Positions 1 through 6,840 of a stretch of 64,000 nucleotides of DNA are shown here, piece by piece (within the stretch, counting starts at the first letter, position 1; each line of letters opens with the position of its first letter). The stretch is from assembly GCF_900100535.1 (NCBI RefSeq), contig NZ_FNDG01000024.1:27814-91813 (forward strand). Direction: 5' to 3'. The position numbers and the translations under genes are program-made. The DNA comes from Phytopseudomonas flavescens. Lineage in GTDB: Bacteria; Pseudomonadota; Gammaproteobacteria; Pseudomonadales; Pseudomonadaceae. The notes beneath the pieces were generated by a model, which did not search any database, was not told where the DNA came from, and worked only from the letters and a program-made list of their open reading frames with translations.

Positions 1-339
1 GGCCGCCCGGGCCTGGATACCGATCAGGCGCTGCTGCTCAAGGCGCGCGTCCTGGAGTTTTTTTTTCTCCTGATCGAGGCGCTTGAGTTCCTTTTCGCTT
101 TCATTCAACTCGTCACGCAGGCTCTTGACCTGGTTCTCCAGGTCACCCATTTCGGTTTCGGTGGACTTGAGCTGCTTCTGTACGCCGGATCTTTCCTGCT
201 GCAGTTGCTCCAGCAGCTTTTTCAGCTCGGCGACGTCGGAGCGCGCGGCTTCCAGCTGTTTTTGCGTATCGGCTTTCTGGTCGGCAAAGGCCGGCACCAG
301 CAGGCTGGTCAGGAGGACAAGGAAGAGGGCACGAAACAT
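1..339 (-). CDS. envC: Murein hydrolase activator EnvC, N-terminal part (cut by window edge)
   Basis: Only the first 113 codons are in the window; the gene continues past position 1. The start at 339 is followed by a signal peptide (MFRALFLVLLTSLLVPAFA) and then a long Glu/Lys/Gln-rich region with heptad character, the coiled coil typical of EnvC. In this family the coiled coil leads to a degenerate LytM (M23) domain that activates septal amidases in the periplasm during cell separation; that domain is not visible here. It lies downstream of gpmI on the same strand, as in P. aeruginosa (PA5133/PA5131 area). Product identity is inferred from the N-terminal architecture plus this neighbourhood. 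Confidence 0.8.
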   Translation of the reverse strand, partial: MFRALFLVLLTSLLVPAFADQKADTQKQLEAARSDVAELKKLLEQLQQERSGVQKQLKSTETEMGDLENQVKSLRDELNESEKELKRLDQEKKKLQDARLEQQRLIGIQARAA

Positions 340-459
340 GGGGCAGGCGGTACCTGGCGGGGGAACGTTAGGGGCTGTCGATGCTTCAGGGCCAGCCGCA
401 GGGCCCGGCGCTGCCGTGCTGAAACGTCAACGGAGCCTAGTATGCCCGTGGTGCGGGGT

Positions 460-500
460 AAAAAAAACGCCTTGCGTGGCGAATGCCGACTCAAGGCGTC
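460..500 (-). terminator. Intrinsic terminator of gpmI
   Basis: Read on the minus strand there is a stem ACGCCTTG / CAAGGCGT followed by eight T residues, 85 bases after the gpmI stop. The 246-base gap between envC and gpmI otherwise shows no gene and must hold the envC promoter. Confidence 0.75.
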
Positions 501-585
501 TGGTGGTCGACCGGTGGGGCTCGGGCGATGCTTTTCATCACTCCCGGCTATCGCAGGCGGCTGCCTGCCCGGATCAATGTGGCGT

Positions 586-2121
586 TCACTTGATGGTGAC
601 GATGCTGGTACCGGTCATTTCCCTGGGAACCGGCATGCCCATCAGCGTCAGCAGGGTCGGTGCCACGTCGGCCAGCACGCCGCCTTCGCGGATGCTGACG
701 TCGCGCTTGCCGACATAGATGAATGGCACCGGCTCGCAGGTGTGAGCGGTGTGCGCCTGGCCGGTACACTCGTCCTGCATCTGCTCGACGTTGCCGTGGT
801 CCGCGGTGACCAGCGCCTCGCCGCCGACCTTGTCGAGGGCTTCGATGATGCGTCCGACACAAGTGTCAAGGCACTCCACGGCGGCCACGGCGGCCTCGAA
901 CACGCCGGTGTGGCCGACCATGTCGCCGTTGGCGTAGTTGACCACGATCACGTCGTAACGCTGGTTCTCGATGGCATCGACGATCTTGTCGGTAACCTCG
1001 GGGGCGTTCATCTGCGGCTGCAGATCGTAGGTGGCAACGTTCGGCGATGGGATGAGGATGCGTTCCTCACCCGGGAAGGGCTCTTCGCGGCCGCCGGAGA
1101 AGAAGAAGGTCACGTGAGCGTACTTCTCGGTCTCGGCGATACGCAGTTGGGTCTTGCCGTTGTTGGCCAGGTATTCGCCTAACACGTTGACCAGCGGCTC
1201 AGGCTTGTAAGCACTCGGCGTGTCGATGCTCGCCGCGTATTGCGTGAGCATGATGAAGCCGGCGGTCTGCGGCACGCGGGCGCGCTCGAAGGCATCGAAA
1301 CCCGGCTCGACGAAGGCGCGGGTCAGTTCGCGGGCGCGGTCGGCGCGGAAGTTCATGAACACCACGGCGTCGCCGTCTTCGACGCTGACCGTCTCGCCGA
1401 TGCCGGTGGCCTTGACGAATTCGTCGCTTTCGCCGCGGGCGTAGGCGGCTTGCAGGCCGGCGACGGCGGTATCGGCACTGAACTGGCGCTGCCCGGCGGC
1501 GATCAGGTTGTAGGCCTGGGCGACGCGATCCCAGCGATTGTCACGGTCCATGGCGAAGTAGCGGCCGATCAGCGAGGCGATACGACCCTTGCCGAGCCTG
1601 GCGAAGGTGGCATCGAGCAGCTCCAGGGAGCCCTGGGCGCTTTTCGGTGCAGTGTCACGACCGTCGAGGAAGGCGTGCAGGTAGATCTTTTCGGCGCCGC
1701 GGCGGGCGGCCAGCTCGGCCATCGCCACCAGGTGATCCTGATGGCTGTGCACACCGCCGTCGGACAGCAGGCCGAGGATGTGCACGGCCTTGCCGGCGCC
1801 GACGGCTTTATCCACAGCGCCGGTAATGGCCGGATTGTCGAAGAACTCGCCATCGCGGATCGCCTTGGTCACCCGGGTGAAGTCCTGATACACCACGCGC
1901 CCGGCCCCCAGGTTCATATGGCCGACTTCGGAATTGCCCATCTGGCCGTCCGGCAGGCCGACGTCCATGCCGCTGCCGGAGATCAGCCCGTGGGGCTGGG
2001 TGGCACGCAGGCGGTCGTAGACCGGTGTGTTGGCGGCGAATATGGCATTGTGCTCGGGCGTGTCGCTATGGCCGAAGCCGTCGAGAATGACCAGAACCAA
2101 GGGTTTGGGCGTTGCGCTCAT
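586..2121 (-). CDS. gpmI: 2,3-bisphosphoglycerate-independent phosphoglycerate mutase
   Basis: 511 residues, the usual length for the cofactor-independent phosphoglycerate mutase, which interconverts 3- and 2-phosphoglycerate in glycolysis using two Mn ions. The N-terminus reads VLVILDGFGHSD (first metal-binding Asp), followed by GNSEVGHMNLGAGR with the active-site Ser in NSEVGH. The C-terminal part carries VTADHGNVEQM and AHTCEPVPF, the second set of metal ligands. An in-frame extension reaches 2244, but MSATPKPL at 2121 matches the family start. It is divergent from the rhodanese gene, leaving about 146 bases for both promoters. Confidence 0.95.
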   Translation of the reverse strand: MSATPKPLVLVILDGFGHSDTPEHNAIFAANTPVYDRLRATQPHGLISGSGMDVGLPDGQMGNSEVGHMNLGAGRVVYQDFTRVTKAIRDGEFFDNPAITGAVDKAVGAGKAVHILGLLSDGGVHSHQDHLVAMAELAARRGAEKIYLHAFLDGRDTAPKSAQGSLELLDATFARLGKGRIASLIGRYFAMDRDNRWDRVAQAYNLIAAGQRQFSADTAVAGLQAAYARGESDEFVKATGIGETVSVEDGDAVVFMNFRADRARELTRAFVEPGFDAFERARVPQTAGFIMLTQYAASIDTPSAYKPEPLVNVLGEYLANNGKTQLRIAETEKYAHVTFFFSGGREEPFPGEERILIPSPNVATYDLQPQMNAPEVTDKIVDAIENQRYDVIVVNYANGDMVGHTGVFEAAVAAVECLDTCVGRIIEALDKVGGEALVTADHGNVEQMQDECTGQAHTAHTCEPVPFIYVGKRDVSIREGGVLADVAPTLLTLMGMPVPREMTGTSIVTIK

Positions 2122-2267
2122 ACGGGGCTCGCTCTGCTTGAGGGACGCGTAAAAATGATCAGACATTCTACGACCCTGGAAAGATCCCGTCACCGCCGTA
2201 CGGCCTTTGGTGGGACTCTCGTGGCTGTGTATACTGGCCGGCATTTTACCGTCCCCGGAACCGCGTG

Positions 2268-2681
2268 ATGCTTGCCAACCTGATTGAATTCGCTACCACC
2301 CACTTCATCCTCAGCGGCCTGTTCGTCATCATCCTCGCGCTGCTGATCTTCACTGAGCTGCAAAAGGGTGGTCAGAGCCTCAGCAGCCGCGAAGTCACCG
2401 CGCTGATCAACCGCGACGAAGGCGTAGTGATCGACATCCGCAACAAGAAGGACTTCGCCAGCGGCCATATCGTCGGCGCGCTGAACATTCCCCTCGACAA
2501 GCTGACCTCGCGCATCGCCGAGCTCGAGAAGCACAAGGCCAAGACCCTGATCATCGTCGATGCCCTGGGCCAGCAGGCCGGCACCGCCGCCCGCGACCTG
2601 AAAAAGGCCGGTTTCACGGCCGCGCGTCTGGGCGGTGGTATCGCCACCTGGCGCAGCGACAACCTGCCCGTGGTGAAGTGA
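2268..2681 (+). CDS. Membrane-anchored rhodanese-like protein lacking the catalytic cysteine
   Basis: 137 residues: one N-terminal transmembrane helix (about residues 12-28, FILSGLFVIILALLIF) and a cytoplasmic rhodanese fold (GVVIDIRNKKDFASGHI, then GGIATWRSDNLPVVK). In catalytic rhodaneses the active loop carries Cys; here the loop reads VDALGQQAG, with Ala in that region. E. coli YibN, which sits in the same secB-grxC neighbourhood, is also Cys-poor in this loop, so the loss appears family-wide rather than a local defect. A GTG one codon upstream (2265) is an alternative start. The stop is followed one base later by grxC, so the genes are almost certainly co-transcribed with grxC and secB. 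Function is unknown; a role at the membrane near Sec or Grx partners is only inference. Confidence 0.85.
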   Translation: MLANLIEFATTHFILSGLFVIILALLIFTELQKGGQSLSSREVTALINRDEGVVIDIRNKKDFASGHIVGALNIPLDKLTSRIAELEKHKAKTLIIVDALGQQAGTAARDLKKAGFTAARLGGGIATWRSDNLPVVK

Positions 2682-2682
2682 G

Positions 2683-2937
2683 ATGGCCAAGGTCGTCGTC
2701 TATTCCAGCGACTGGTGCCCCTACTGCATCCGCGCCAAGCAGCTGTTGACCAACAAAAACGTGGCGTTCGACGAGATCCGCGTCGACGGTAAACCGGACC
2801 TGCGGGCAGAGATGACCCGCAAGGCCGGTCGCACATCGGTGCCGCAGATATGGATCGGTGATACCCATGTGGGTGGCTGCGACGACCTGTTTACCCTGGA
2901 ACGGGCAGGCAAGCTTGATGCACTGCTCCGTGCCTGA
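2683..2937 (+). CDS. grxC: Glutaredoxin 3
   Basis: 84 residues, a single thioredoxin fold with the dithiol motif CPYC (YSSDWCPYCIRAKQLL, residues 12-15), the TSVPQIWIG cis-Pro segment and GGCDDL near the C-terminus. Glutaredoxin 3 reduces disulfides and glutathionylated proteins using glutathione in the cytoplasm. It starts immediately after the rhodanese stop and precedes secB, the conserved yibN-grxC-secB order of gammaproteobacteria. Confidence 0.95.
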   Translation: MAKVVVYSSDWCPYCIRAKQLLTNKNVAFDEIRVDGKPDLRAEMTRKAGRTSVPQIWIGDTHVGGCDDLFTLERAGKLDALLRA

Positions 2938-2984
2938 TAGACCCAGAACCTTTCTTTAAGTCCATACAGCAGAAGGCTTTGCCC

Positions 2985-3449
2985 ATGACCGAACACGTTA
3001 CCGGCGCCGCCCAAGGCGACCAGAATCCTCAGTTCTCCCTGCAGCGCATCTATGTGCGCGACCTGTCCTTCGAAGCGCCGAAGAGCCCCGAGATCTTCCG
3101 TCAGGAGTGGACCCCGAGCGTCGCGATGGACCTCAATACCCGCCAGAAAGCCCTGGAGGGCGACTTCCACGAAGTGGTGCTGACCCTGTCGGTGACCGTG
3201 AAGAACGGTGAAGAAACCGCCTTCATCGCCGAAGTGCAGCAGGCAGGTATCTTCCTGATCAAGGGGCTGGATGCCGGCTCGATGAGCCACACCCTGGGCG
3301 CGTTCTGCCCGAACATCCTGTTCCCGTACGCCCGTGAAGCCCTGGACAACCTGGTCGTTCGCGGTTCGTTCCCTGCTCTGATGCTGGCGCCGGTGAACTT
3401 CGATGCCCTGTACGCTCAGGAACTGCAGCGCCAGCAAGCGGCCAACTGA
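2985..3449 (+). CDS. secB: Protein-export chaperone SecB
   Basis: 154 residues, the normal SecB length. SecB is a tetrameric cytoplasmic chaperone that keeps precursors unfolded and hands them to SecA. Seen are FSLQRIYVRDLSFEAPKSP at the N-terminus, a conserved VLTLSVTVK core and CPNILFPYARE toward the C-terminus, all SecB hallmarks. The ATG at 2985 is preceded by AGAAGG at a suitable distance; a TTG two codons upstream is less likely. It is followed by a bidirectional terminator. Confidence 0.96.
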   Translation: MTEHVTGAAQGDQNPQFSLQRIYVRDLSFEAPKSPEIFRQEWTPSVAMDLNTRQKALEGDFHEVVLTLSVTVKNGEETAFIAEVQQAGIFLIKGLDAGSMSHTLGAFCPNILFPYAREALDNLVVRGSFPALMLAPVNFDALYAQELQRQQAAN

Positions 3450-3466
3450 GTTATCGGCTGCTGCAT

Positions 3467-3495
3467 AAAAAAAACGCCCTTCGGGGCGTTTTTTT
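3467..3495. terminator. Bidirectional terminator between secB and trmL
   Basis: AACGCCC-ttcg-GGGCGTT hairpin with a long A tract on its left and T tract on its right, so it can end transcripts arriving from secB (plus strand) and from trmL (minus strand). Confidence 0.9.
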
Positions 3496-3578
3496 ATGGG
3501 CATATGCTTCGTAGCCTACGGTTGAGCGCAGCGATACCCAAGGATGCCGTCCCGGGTTTCTCTGCGCTCGACGCCGGG

Positions 3579-4052
3579 TTATCGAGCTGGCTCAGCCATG
3601 CTGAAACCGTGCTGGCGCCAGGCTTCGTAAACGGCCACCGCCACCGTGTTGGACAGATTGAGGCTGCGGCACCCTTCGCGCATCGGCAGGCGCACACGTT
3701 GCTGTTGAGGCAGGGCTTCGCGGATTTCCTGAGGCAGGCCGCGGCTTTCCGGGCCGAATAGAAAGGCATCGCCCGGCTGGTAGCGCACGTCGTGGAACGG
3801 CTGCGAGCCCTTGGTGGTGAAGGCGAACACGCGTGGCTGGCCGAGGCTTTCCAGGCAGGCCTCGAGGCTGGCATGGCGCTGCAGGGGGGCGTATTCGTGG
3901 TAGTCCAGGCCGGCCCGGCGCAGGCGCTTGTCATCCAGTTCGAAACCGAGGGGTTCGATCAGGTGCAGGTGACAGCCGCTGTTGGCACAGAGCCTGATAA
4001 TGTTGCCGGTGTTGGGCGGGATTTCCGGTTGAAAAAGGATCACATGAAACAT
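3579..4052 (-). CDS. trmL: tRNA (cytidine/uridine-34 2'-O)-methyltransferase TrmL
   Basis: 157 residues, a minimal SPOUT methyltransferase. The N-terminus MFHVILFQPEIPPNTGNIIR is diagnostic. LFGPESRGLP forms the cofactor knot and SLNLSNTVAVAVYE the C-terminal knot. TrmL methylates the wobble ribose of tRNA-Leu isoacceptors as a homodimer. The start at 4052 has GGAG six bases upstream; the reading frame extends further but without family similarity. Its start codon overlaps that of the divergent gene at 4051 (shared CATG). Confidence 0.93.
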   Translation of the reverse strand: MFHVILFQPEIPPNTGNIIRLCANSGCHLHLIEPLGFELDDKRLRRAGLDYHEYAPLQRHASLEACLESLGQPRVFAFTTKGSQPFHDVRYQPGDAFLFGPESRGLPQEIREALPQQQRVRLPMREGCRSLNLSNTVAVAVYEAWRQHGFSMAEPAR

Positions 4053-4491
4053 GCACGGCTCCGAGCCAGAAGATGGCCGACATTCTACGCCCGATAAGCC
4101 GCCAAGACCGCGCCCATGGGTGCGGGTGATCGGTTCGTTGGCGATCTTCGGCTTTCTGGTCGGCTTGATGATCGGCCGCCTGTTCCATCCCGATGCGATG
4201 CATCTGAAGGAAGTGGAAGCGGGCGATGAGCGACTGGTGCTGTGGTTCAACGTCGAGCCGCAGGTACGCATCGGTGAATTCCAGGGCACCTTGCTGCTGC
4301 GTTTCGAGGGACTGGGCCGCGAGCAGCGGGGCCAGTTACAGGTTGCCGGGCGCACGGCCAATTGGCGCGTGGTACGGGAGGGGCGCGAGTTGGAGCTGCG
4401 TGTGGTGGCGGCTCGCCCGCTGCGCGGGGAGTCGATTGCCGAGGAGGTCGAGGGGCGTTGGCGCCTGACGGTTCGTCTGGCGCCGCAGTAG
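4051..4491 (+). CDS. Conserved membrane-anchored hypothetical protein (PA5126-like by position)
   Basis: 146 residues. A Pro/Arg-rich N-terminal stretch is followed by one transmembrane helix (VIGSLAIFGFLVGLMIG, about residues 26-42) and a soluble C-terminal domain of alternating hydrophobic strands (LVLWFNVEPQ, GTLLLRFEG). By position it corresponds to PA5126, next to trmL on one side and nrsZ on the other. No function is known to me. The annotated ATG overlaps the trmL start and has only a weak upstream ribosome site; a GTG at 4120 would still keep the membrane helix. Confidence 0.65.
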   Translation: MHGSEPEDGRHSTPDKPPRPRPWVRVIGSLAIFGFLVGLMIGRLFHPDAMHLKEVEAGDERLVLWFNVEPQVRIGEFQGTLLLRFEGLGREQRGQLQVAGRTANWRVVREGRELELRVVAARPLRGESIAEEVEGRWRLTVRLAPQ

Positions 4492-4494
4492 GGG

Positions 4495-4675
4495 ATAAAA
4501 GAGGGGACACCCAGCCTGCCTGTACCAGGGCCCCGAAGAAAATGGGGGTTCTCTGACCTGCCTGTATCAGAGCCCCCTAAGAAAGAAGGGAGGTCTCGGC
4601 CTGCCTGTACCGAGGCTCCCAAAGAAAGAGGGGAATCCCCGGCCTGCCTGTACCAAGGTCCCCGAAACTGGGTTA
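4495..4675 (-). ncRNA. nrsZ: NrsZ-like nitrogen-regulated small RNA with four stem-loop modules
   Basis: Four imperfect palindromic modules lie at 4630-4663, 4588-4620, 4544-4577 and 4503-4534. Each carries the same ten-base loop (UACAGGCAGG in the RNA; CCTGCCTGTA on the plus strand at 4643, 4600, 4557 and 4515), giving a 42-43 base period. On the minus strand the linkers are U-rich (UCUUUCUUU type), suitable for RNase E or Hfq, and the last hairpin is followed by UCUUUU, an intrinsic terminator. A sigma-54 promoter lies just upstream. P. aeruginosa NrsZ lies between ntrC and PA5126, depends on RpoN/NtrBC and is processed into three homologous stem-loops. Position, promoter and modular fold all agree; the fourth module and the missing ntrC neighbour are differences. 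Confidence 0.82.
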
Positions 4676-4685
4676 TCGATACCAT

Positions 4686-4701
4686 TGCAGGGGGCGTGCC
4701 A
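4686..4701 (-). promoter_or_regulatory. Sigma-54 (RpoN) promoter of nrsZ
   Basis: Minus strand reads TGGCACGCCCCCTGCA: the -24 GG and -12 GC are separated by exactly ten bases and only the first T of the TTGCA consensus differs. This predicts a transcription start near 4675, just before the first stem-loop. Confidence 0.85.
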
Positions 4702-4788
4702 GTTTCAGTTTTTTCCCTGCAGGTACCGTGTTCACTGGCCTGCCGGCGCGTGTCGCGGTTTTCTGCCAGGTGTCGAGCCGGGGACGGG

Positions 4789-4837
4789 TGATCCGCTCGG
4801 GTGCATGGGCGCGCATTGCGTGCGCCGATCGCGTGCA
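4789..4837. promoter_or_regulatory. Two NtrC-like enhancer sites upstream of nrsZ
   Basis: TGATCC-N5-GGTGCA at 4789-4805 and TGCGCC-N5-CGTGCA at 4821-4837 both resemble the NtrC dyad TGCACC-N5-GGTGCA. Their centres are 32 bases apart and about 120 and 155 bases upstream of the predicted nrsZ start, the same geometry as the strong sites of the enteric glnA enhancer. The stretch 4840-5106 beyond them shows no gene. Confidence 0.65.
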
Positions 4838-5106
4838 TTTTCATGCCGCACGTGCAGGGACGCCACATTGCGCCAGGCTGGCAACCACAGGGTCATGGTC
4901 ATCGCCAACAGACAAGCGCCCGGTGGTGGGCGGCCCAGGGTAGGCTGCGCCACGTATGCCGGATCAGATGACGGCCGGCAAGAGCCACGGTGATGACGTC
5001 GAGGCCATCCGCGAAACCGGGTGGTCGGGGCGGATCGGCGGGCATGGGCTGGGTGCGCTCAGTCGATCGGCATCAACCGAGCGCGTCCGGGGGCCGCACC
5101 GCCCCG

Positions 5107-6840
5107 CTAGGCTTGCAGTTTGGCCAGCGCGGCGCCCGCATCGAGGTAGGCGCCGGCCTGTTCGCGGAGGGTCAGTTTGCCGCTCGTTGGAGCGGTGACC
5201 TGGGTTTCCATCTTCATGGCTTCCATCACGGCGATCACCTCGCCGGCTGCCACCTGGGCGCCATCTTCGACCAGCCAGGCATGCAGGTTGCCGGAAATCG
5301 GCGCTGTCACCAGGCCTTCTTCCGCTGCGGGGGCCGCTGCCTGGGGAGCCGCTTGGGTTTCACCGGCCAGCGGTGCCAGGCCTTGCAGCAATGCACTGGG
5401 CAAACCCAGTTCATGGCGTTTGCCGTCGATCTCGATGAAGGTGCGCAGCACGGCGGCATCAGCGGCCGGCAAGGTGCGTGGCGCCAGGGTGATCTGTTCG
5501 GCGAAATCGGTCTCGATCCAGCGCGTGTGCACGGCGAAGCGCTCGGGGCCGGTGAAGTCGTCGTGGGCCATCACGGCCTGGTGGAACGGCAGCACCGAGG
5601 CGATCCCTTCGATCTGGAATTCGGCCAGCGCACGGCGGGCGCGAGCGATGGCCTGTTCGCGGGTGGCGCCGGTGACAATCAGTTTGGCCATCATCGAGTC
5701 GAAGCTGCCGGGCACTTTCGAGCCGCTTTGCACGCCGCTGTCCAGGCGCACGCCGGGACCGCTCGGGGGGCGGAATGCAGCGATCTGCCCCGGGGTGGGC
5801 AGGAAGCCCTTGCCGGCATCTTCTGCGTTGATACGGAATTCGAAGCTGTGACCACGGGGTGTTGGCGTTTCGCTGAACGACAGCGGCAGGCCGTCGGCGA
5901 CACGCAGTTGTTCGATCACCAGATCGATGCCGGTGGTTTCTTCGGTGACCGGGTGTTCGACCTGCAGGCGGGTGTTCACCTCCAGGAACGACAGGGTGCC
6001 ATCGGCGCTGAGCAGGAACTCCACGGTACCGGCGCCGACGTAGCCAGCCTTGGTGCAGATGGCGTGAGCGGCCTGGTGGATGCGCTGGCGTTGCTCGTCA
6101 CTGATGAAGGGCGCAGGTGCCTCTTCCACCAGTTTCTGGTTACGCCGCTGCAACGAACAGTCCCGCGTGCCGACCACCACCACGTTGCCATGGGTATCGG
6201 CGATCACTTGCGCCTCGATGTGCCGTGGACGGTCGAGGAACTGCTCGACGAAGCATTCGCCACGCCCGAACGCCGCCTCGGCTTCGCGTACTGCCGAGGC
6301 GTACAGCTCGGCGACTTCATCCATGCGCCAGGCCACTTTCATGCCCCGCCCACCGCCGCCGAACGCGGCCTTGATGGCGATTGGCAGACCATGCTGCTCG
6401 GCGAAGGCCAGCACTTCGGCAGCACTTTGCACCGGGCCGGGCGTACCGGCGACCAGGGGCGCGCCGACCTGCTGGGCAAGCTTGCGGGCCTCGACCTTGT
6501 CGCCGAGCACGTCGATGGTTTCCGGGTTGGGGCCGATCCAGATCAGCGCGGCGTCCTGCACGGCACGGGCGAAGTCGGCACGCTCGGAGAGAAAACCGTA
6601 GCCCGGGTGCACGGCATCGGCACCGGCGCGTTTGGCGATGGCCAGCAGTTTGCCGATGTCGAGGTAGGTGTCGGCAGGGCGCTCGCCGTCCAGGGCGTAG
6701 GCTTCGTCGGCCTGGCGGACGTGCAGGGCGTCGATGTCGGCGTTGGCGTACACGGCCACCGAACCCACGCCGTGATCACGACAGGCGCGGGCAATGCGCA
6801 CGGCGATTTCACCACGGTTGGCGATTAGTACTTTTTTCAT
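5107..6840 (-). CDS. Biotin carboxylase / biotin carboxyl carrier fusion (acyl-CoA carboxylase alpha-type subunit)
   Basis: 577 residues. The N-terminal biotin-carboxylase fold starts MKKVLIANRGEIAVRIARAC, followed by HPGYGFLSE, the ATP-grasp glycine loop GGGGRGMKV and the carboxylation motif EVNTRLQVEHPVTE. After an Ala/Pro linker (about 490-505) comes a biotinyl domain with the acceptor Lys in EAMKMET. The enzyme would carboxylate its own biotin from bicarbonate and ATP; no carboxyltransferase partner is in the window. It is the last gene of the operon and overlaps the PxpB/C fusion by ATGA. PxpB/C-type proteins resemble the urea amidolyase carboxyltransferase domains, so a functional pairing with this subunit is conceivable, but that is inference. 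Confidence 0.85.
   Translation of the reverse strand: MKKVLIANRGEIAVRIARACRDHGVGSVAVYANADIDALHVRQADEAYALDGERPADTYLDIGKLLAIAKRAGADAVHPGYGFLSERADFARAVQDAALIWIGPNPETIDVLGDKVEARKLAQQVGAPLVAGTPGPVQSAAEVLAFAEQHGLPIAIKAAFGGGGRGMKVAWRMDEVAELYASAVREAEAAFGRGECFVEQFLDRPRHIEAQVIADTHGNVVVVGTRDCSLQRRNQKLVEEAPAPFISDEQRQRIHQAAHAICTKAGYVGAGTVEFLLSADGTLSFLEVNTRLQVEHPVTEETTGIDLVIEQLRVADGLPLSFSETPTPRGHSFEFRINAEDAGKGFLPTPGQIAAFRPPSGPGVRLDSGVQSGSKVPGSFDSMMAKLIVTGATREQAIARARRALAEFQIEGIASVLPFHQAVMAHDDFTGPERFAVHTRWIETDFAEQITLAPRTLPAADAAVLRTFIEIDGKRHELGLPSALLQGLAPLAGETQAAPQAAAPAAEEGLVTAPISGNLHAWLVEDGAQVAAGEVIAVMEAMKMETQVTAPTSGKLTLREQAGAYLDAGAALAKLQA

Noticed and set aside
1240..2268. 342-codon plus-strand frame
   Set aside because: Antisense to gpmI, which has all metal-binding and active-site motifs on the minus strand.
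4495..4675. CRISPR-like appearance of regularly spaced repeats
   Set aside because: Each unit is a self-complementary hairpin with diverged stems and conserved loop, without unique spacers or cas genes.
4670..4720. Plus-strand terminator-like stem GAAACTGG ... CCAGTTTC followed by T tract
   Set aside because: First taken as the end of a plus-strand RNA, but the loop contains the sigma-54 promoter of the minus-strand RNA and the U-rich linkers, terminator and enhancer all favour the minus strand.
4990..6828. 612-codon open frame on the plus strand
   Set aside because: It is the exact antisense of the biotin carboxylase gene, a GC-skew shadow with biased Gly/His/Asp/Gln content and no domain.
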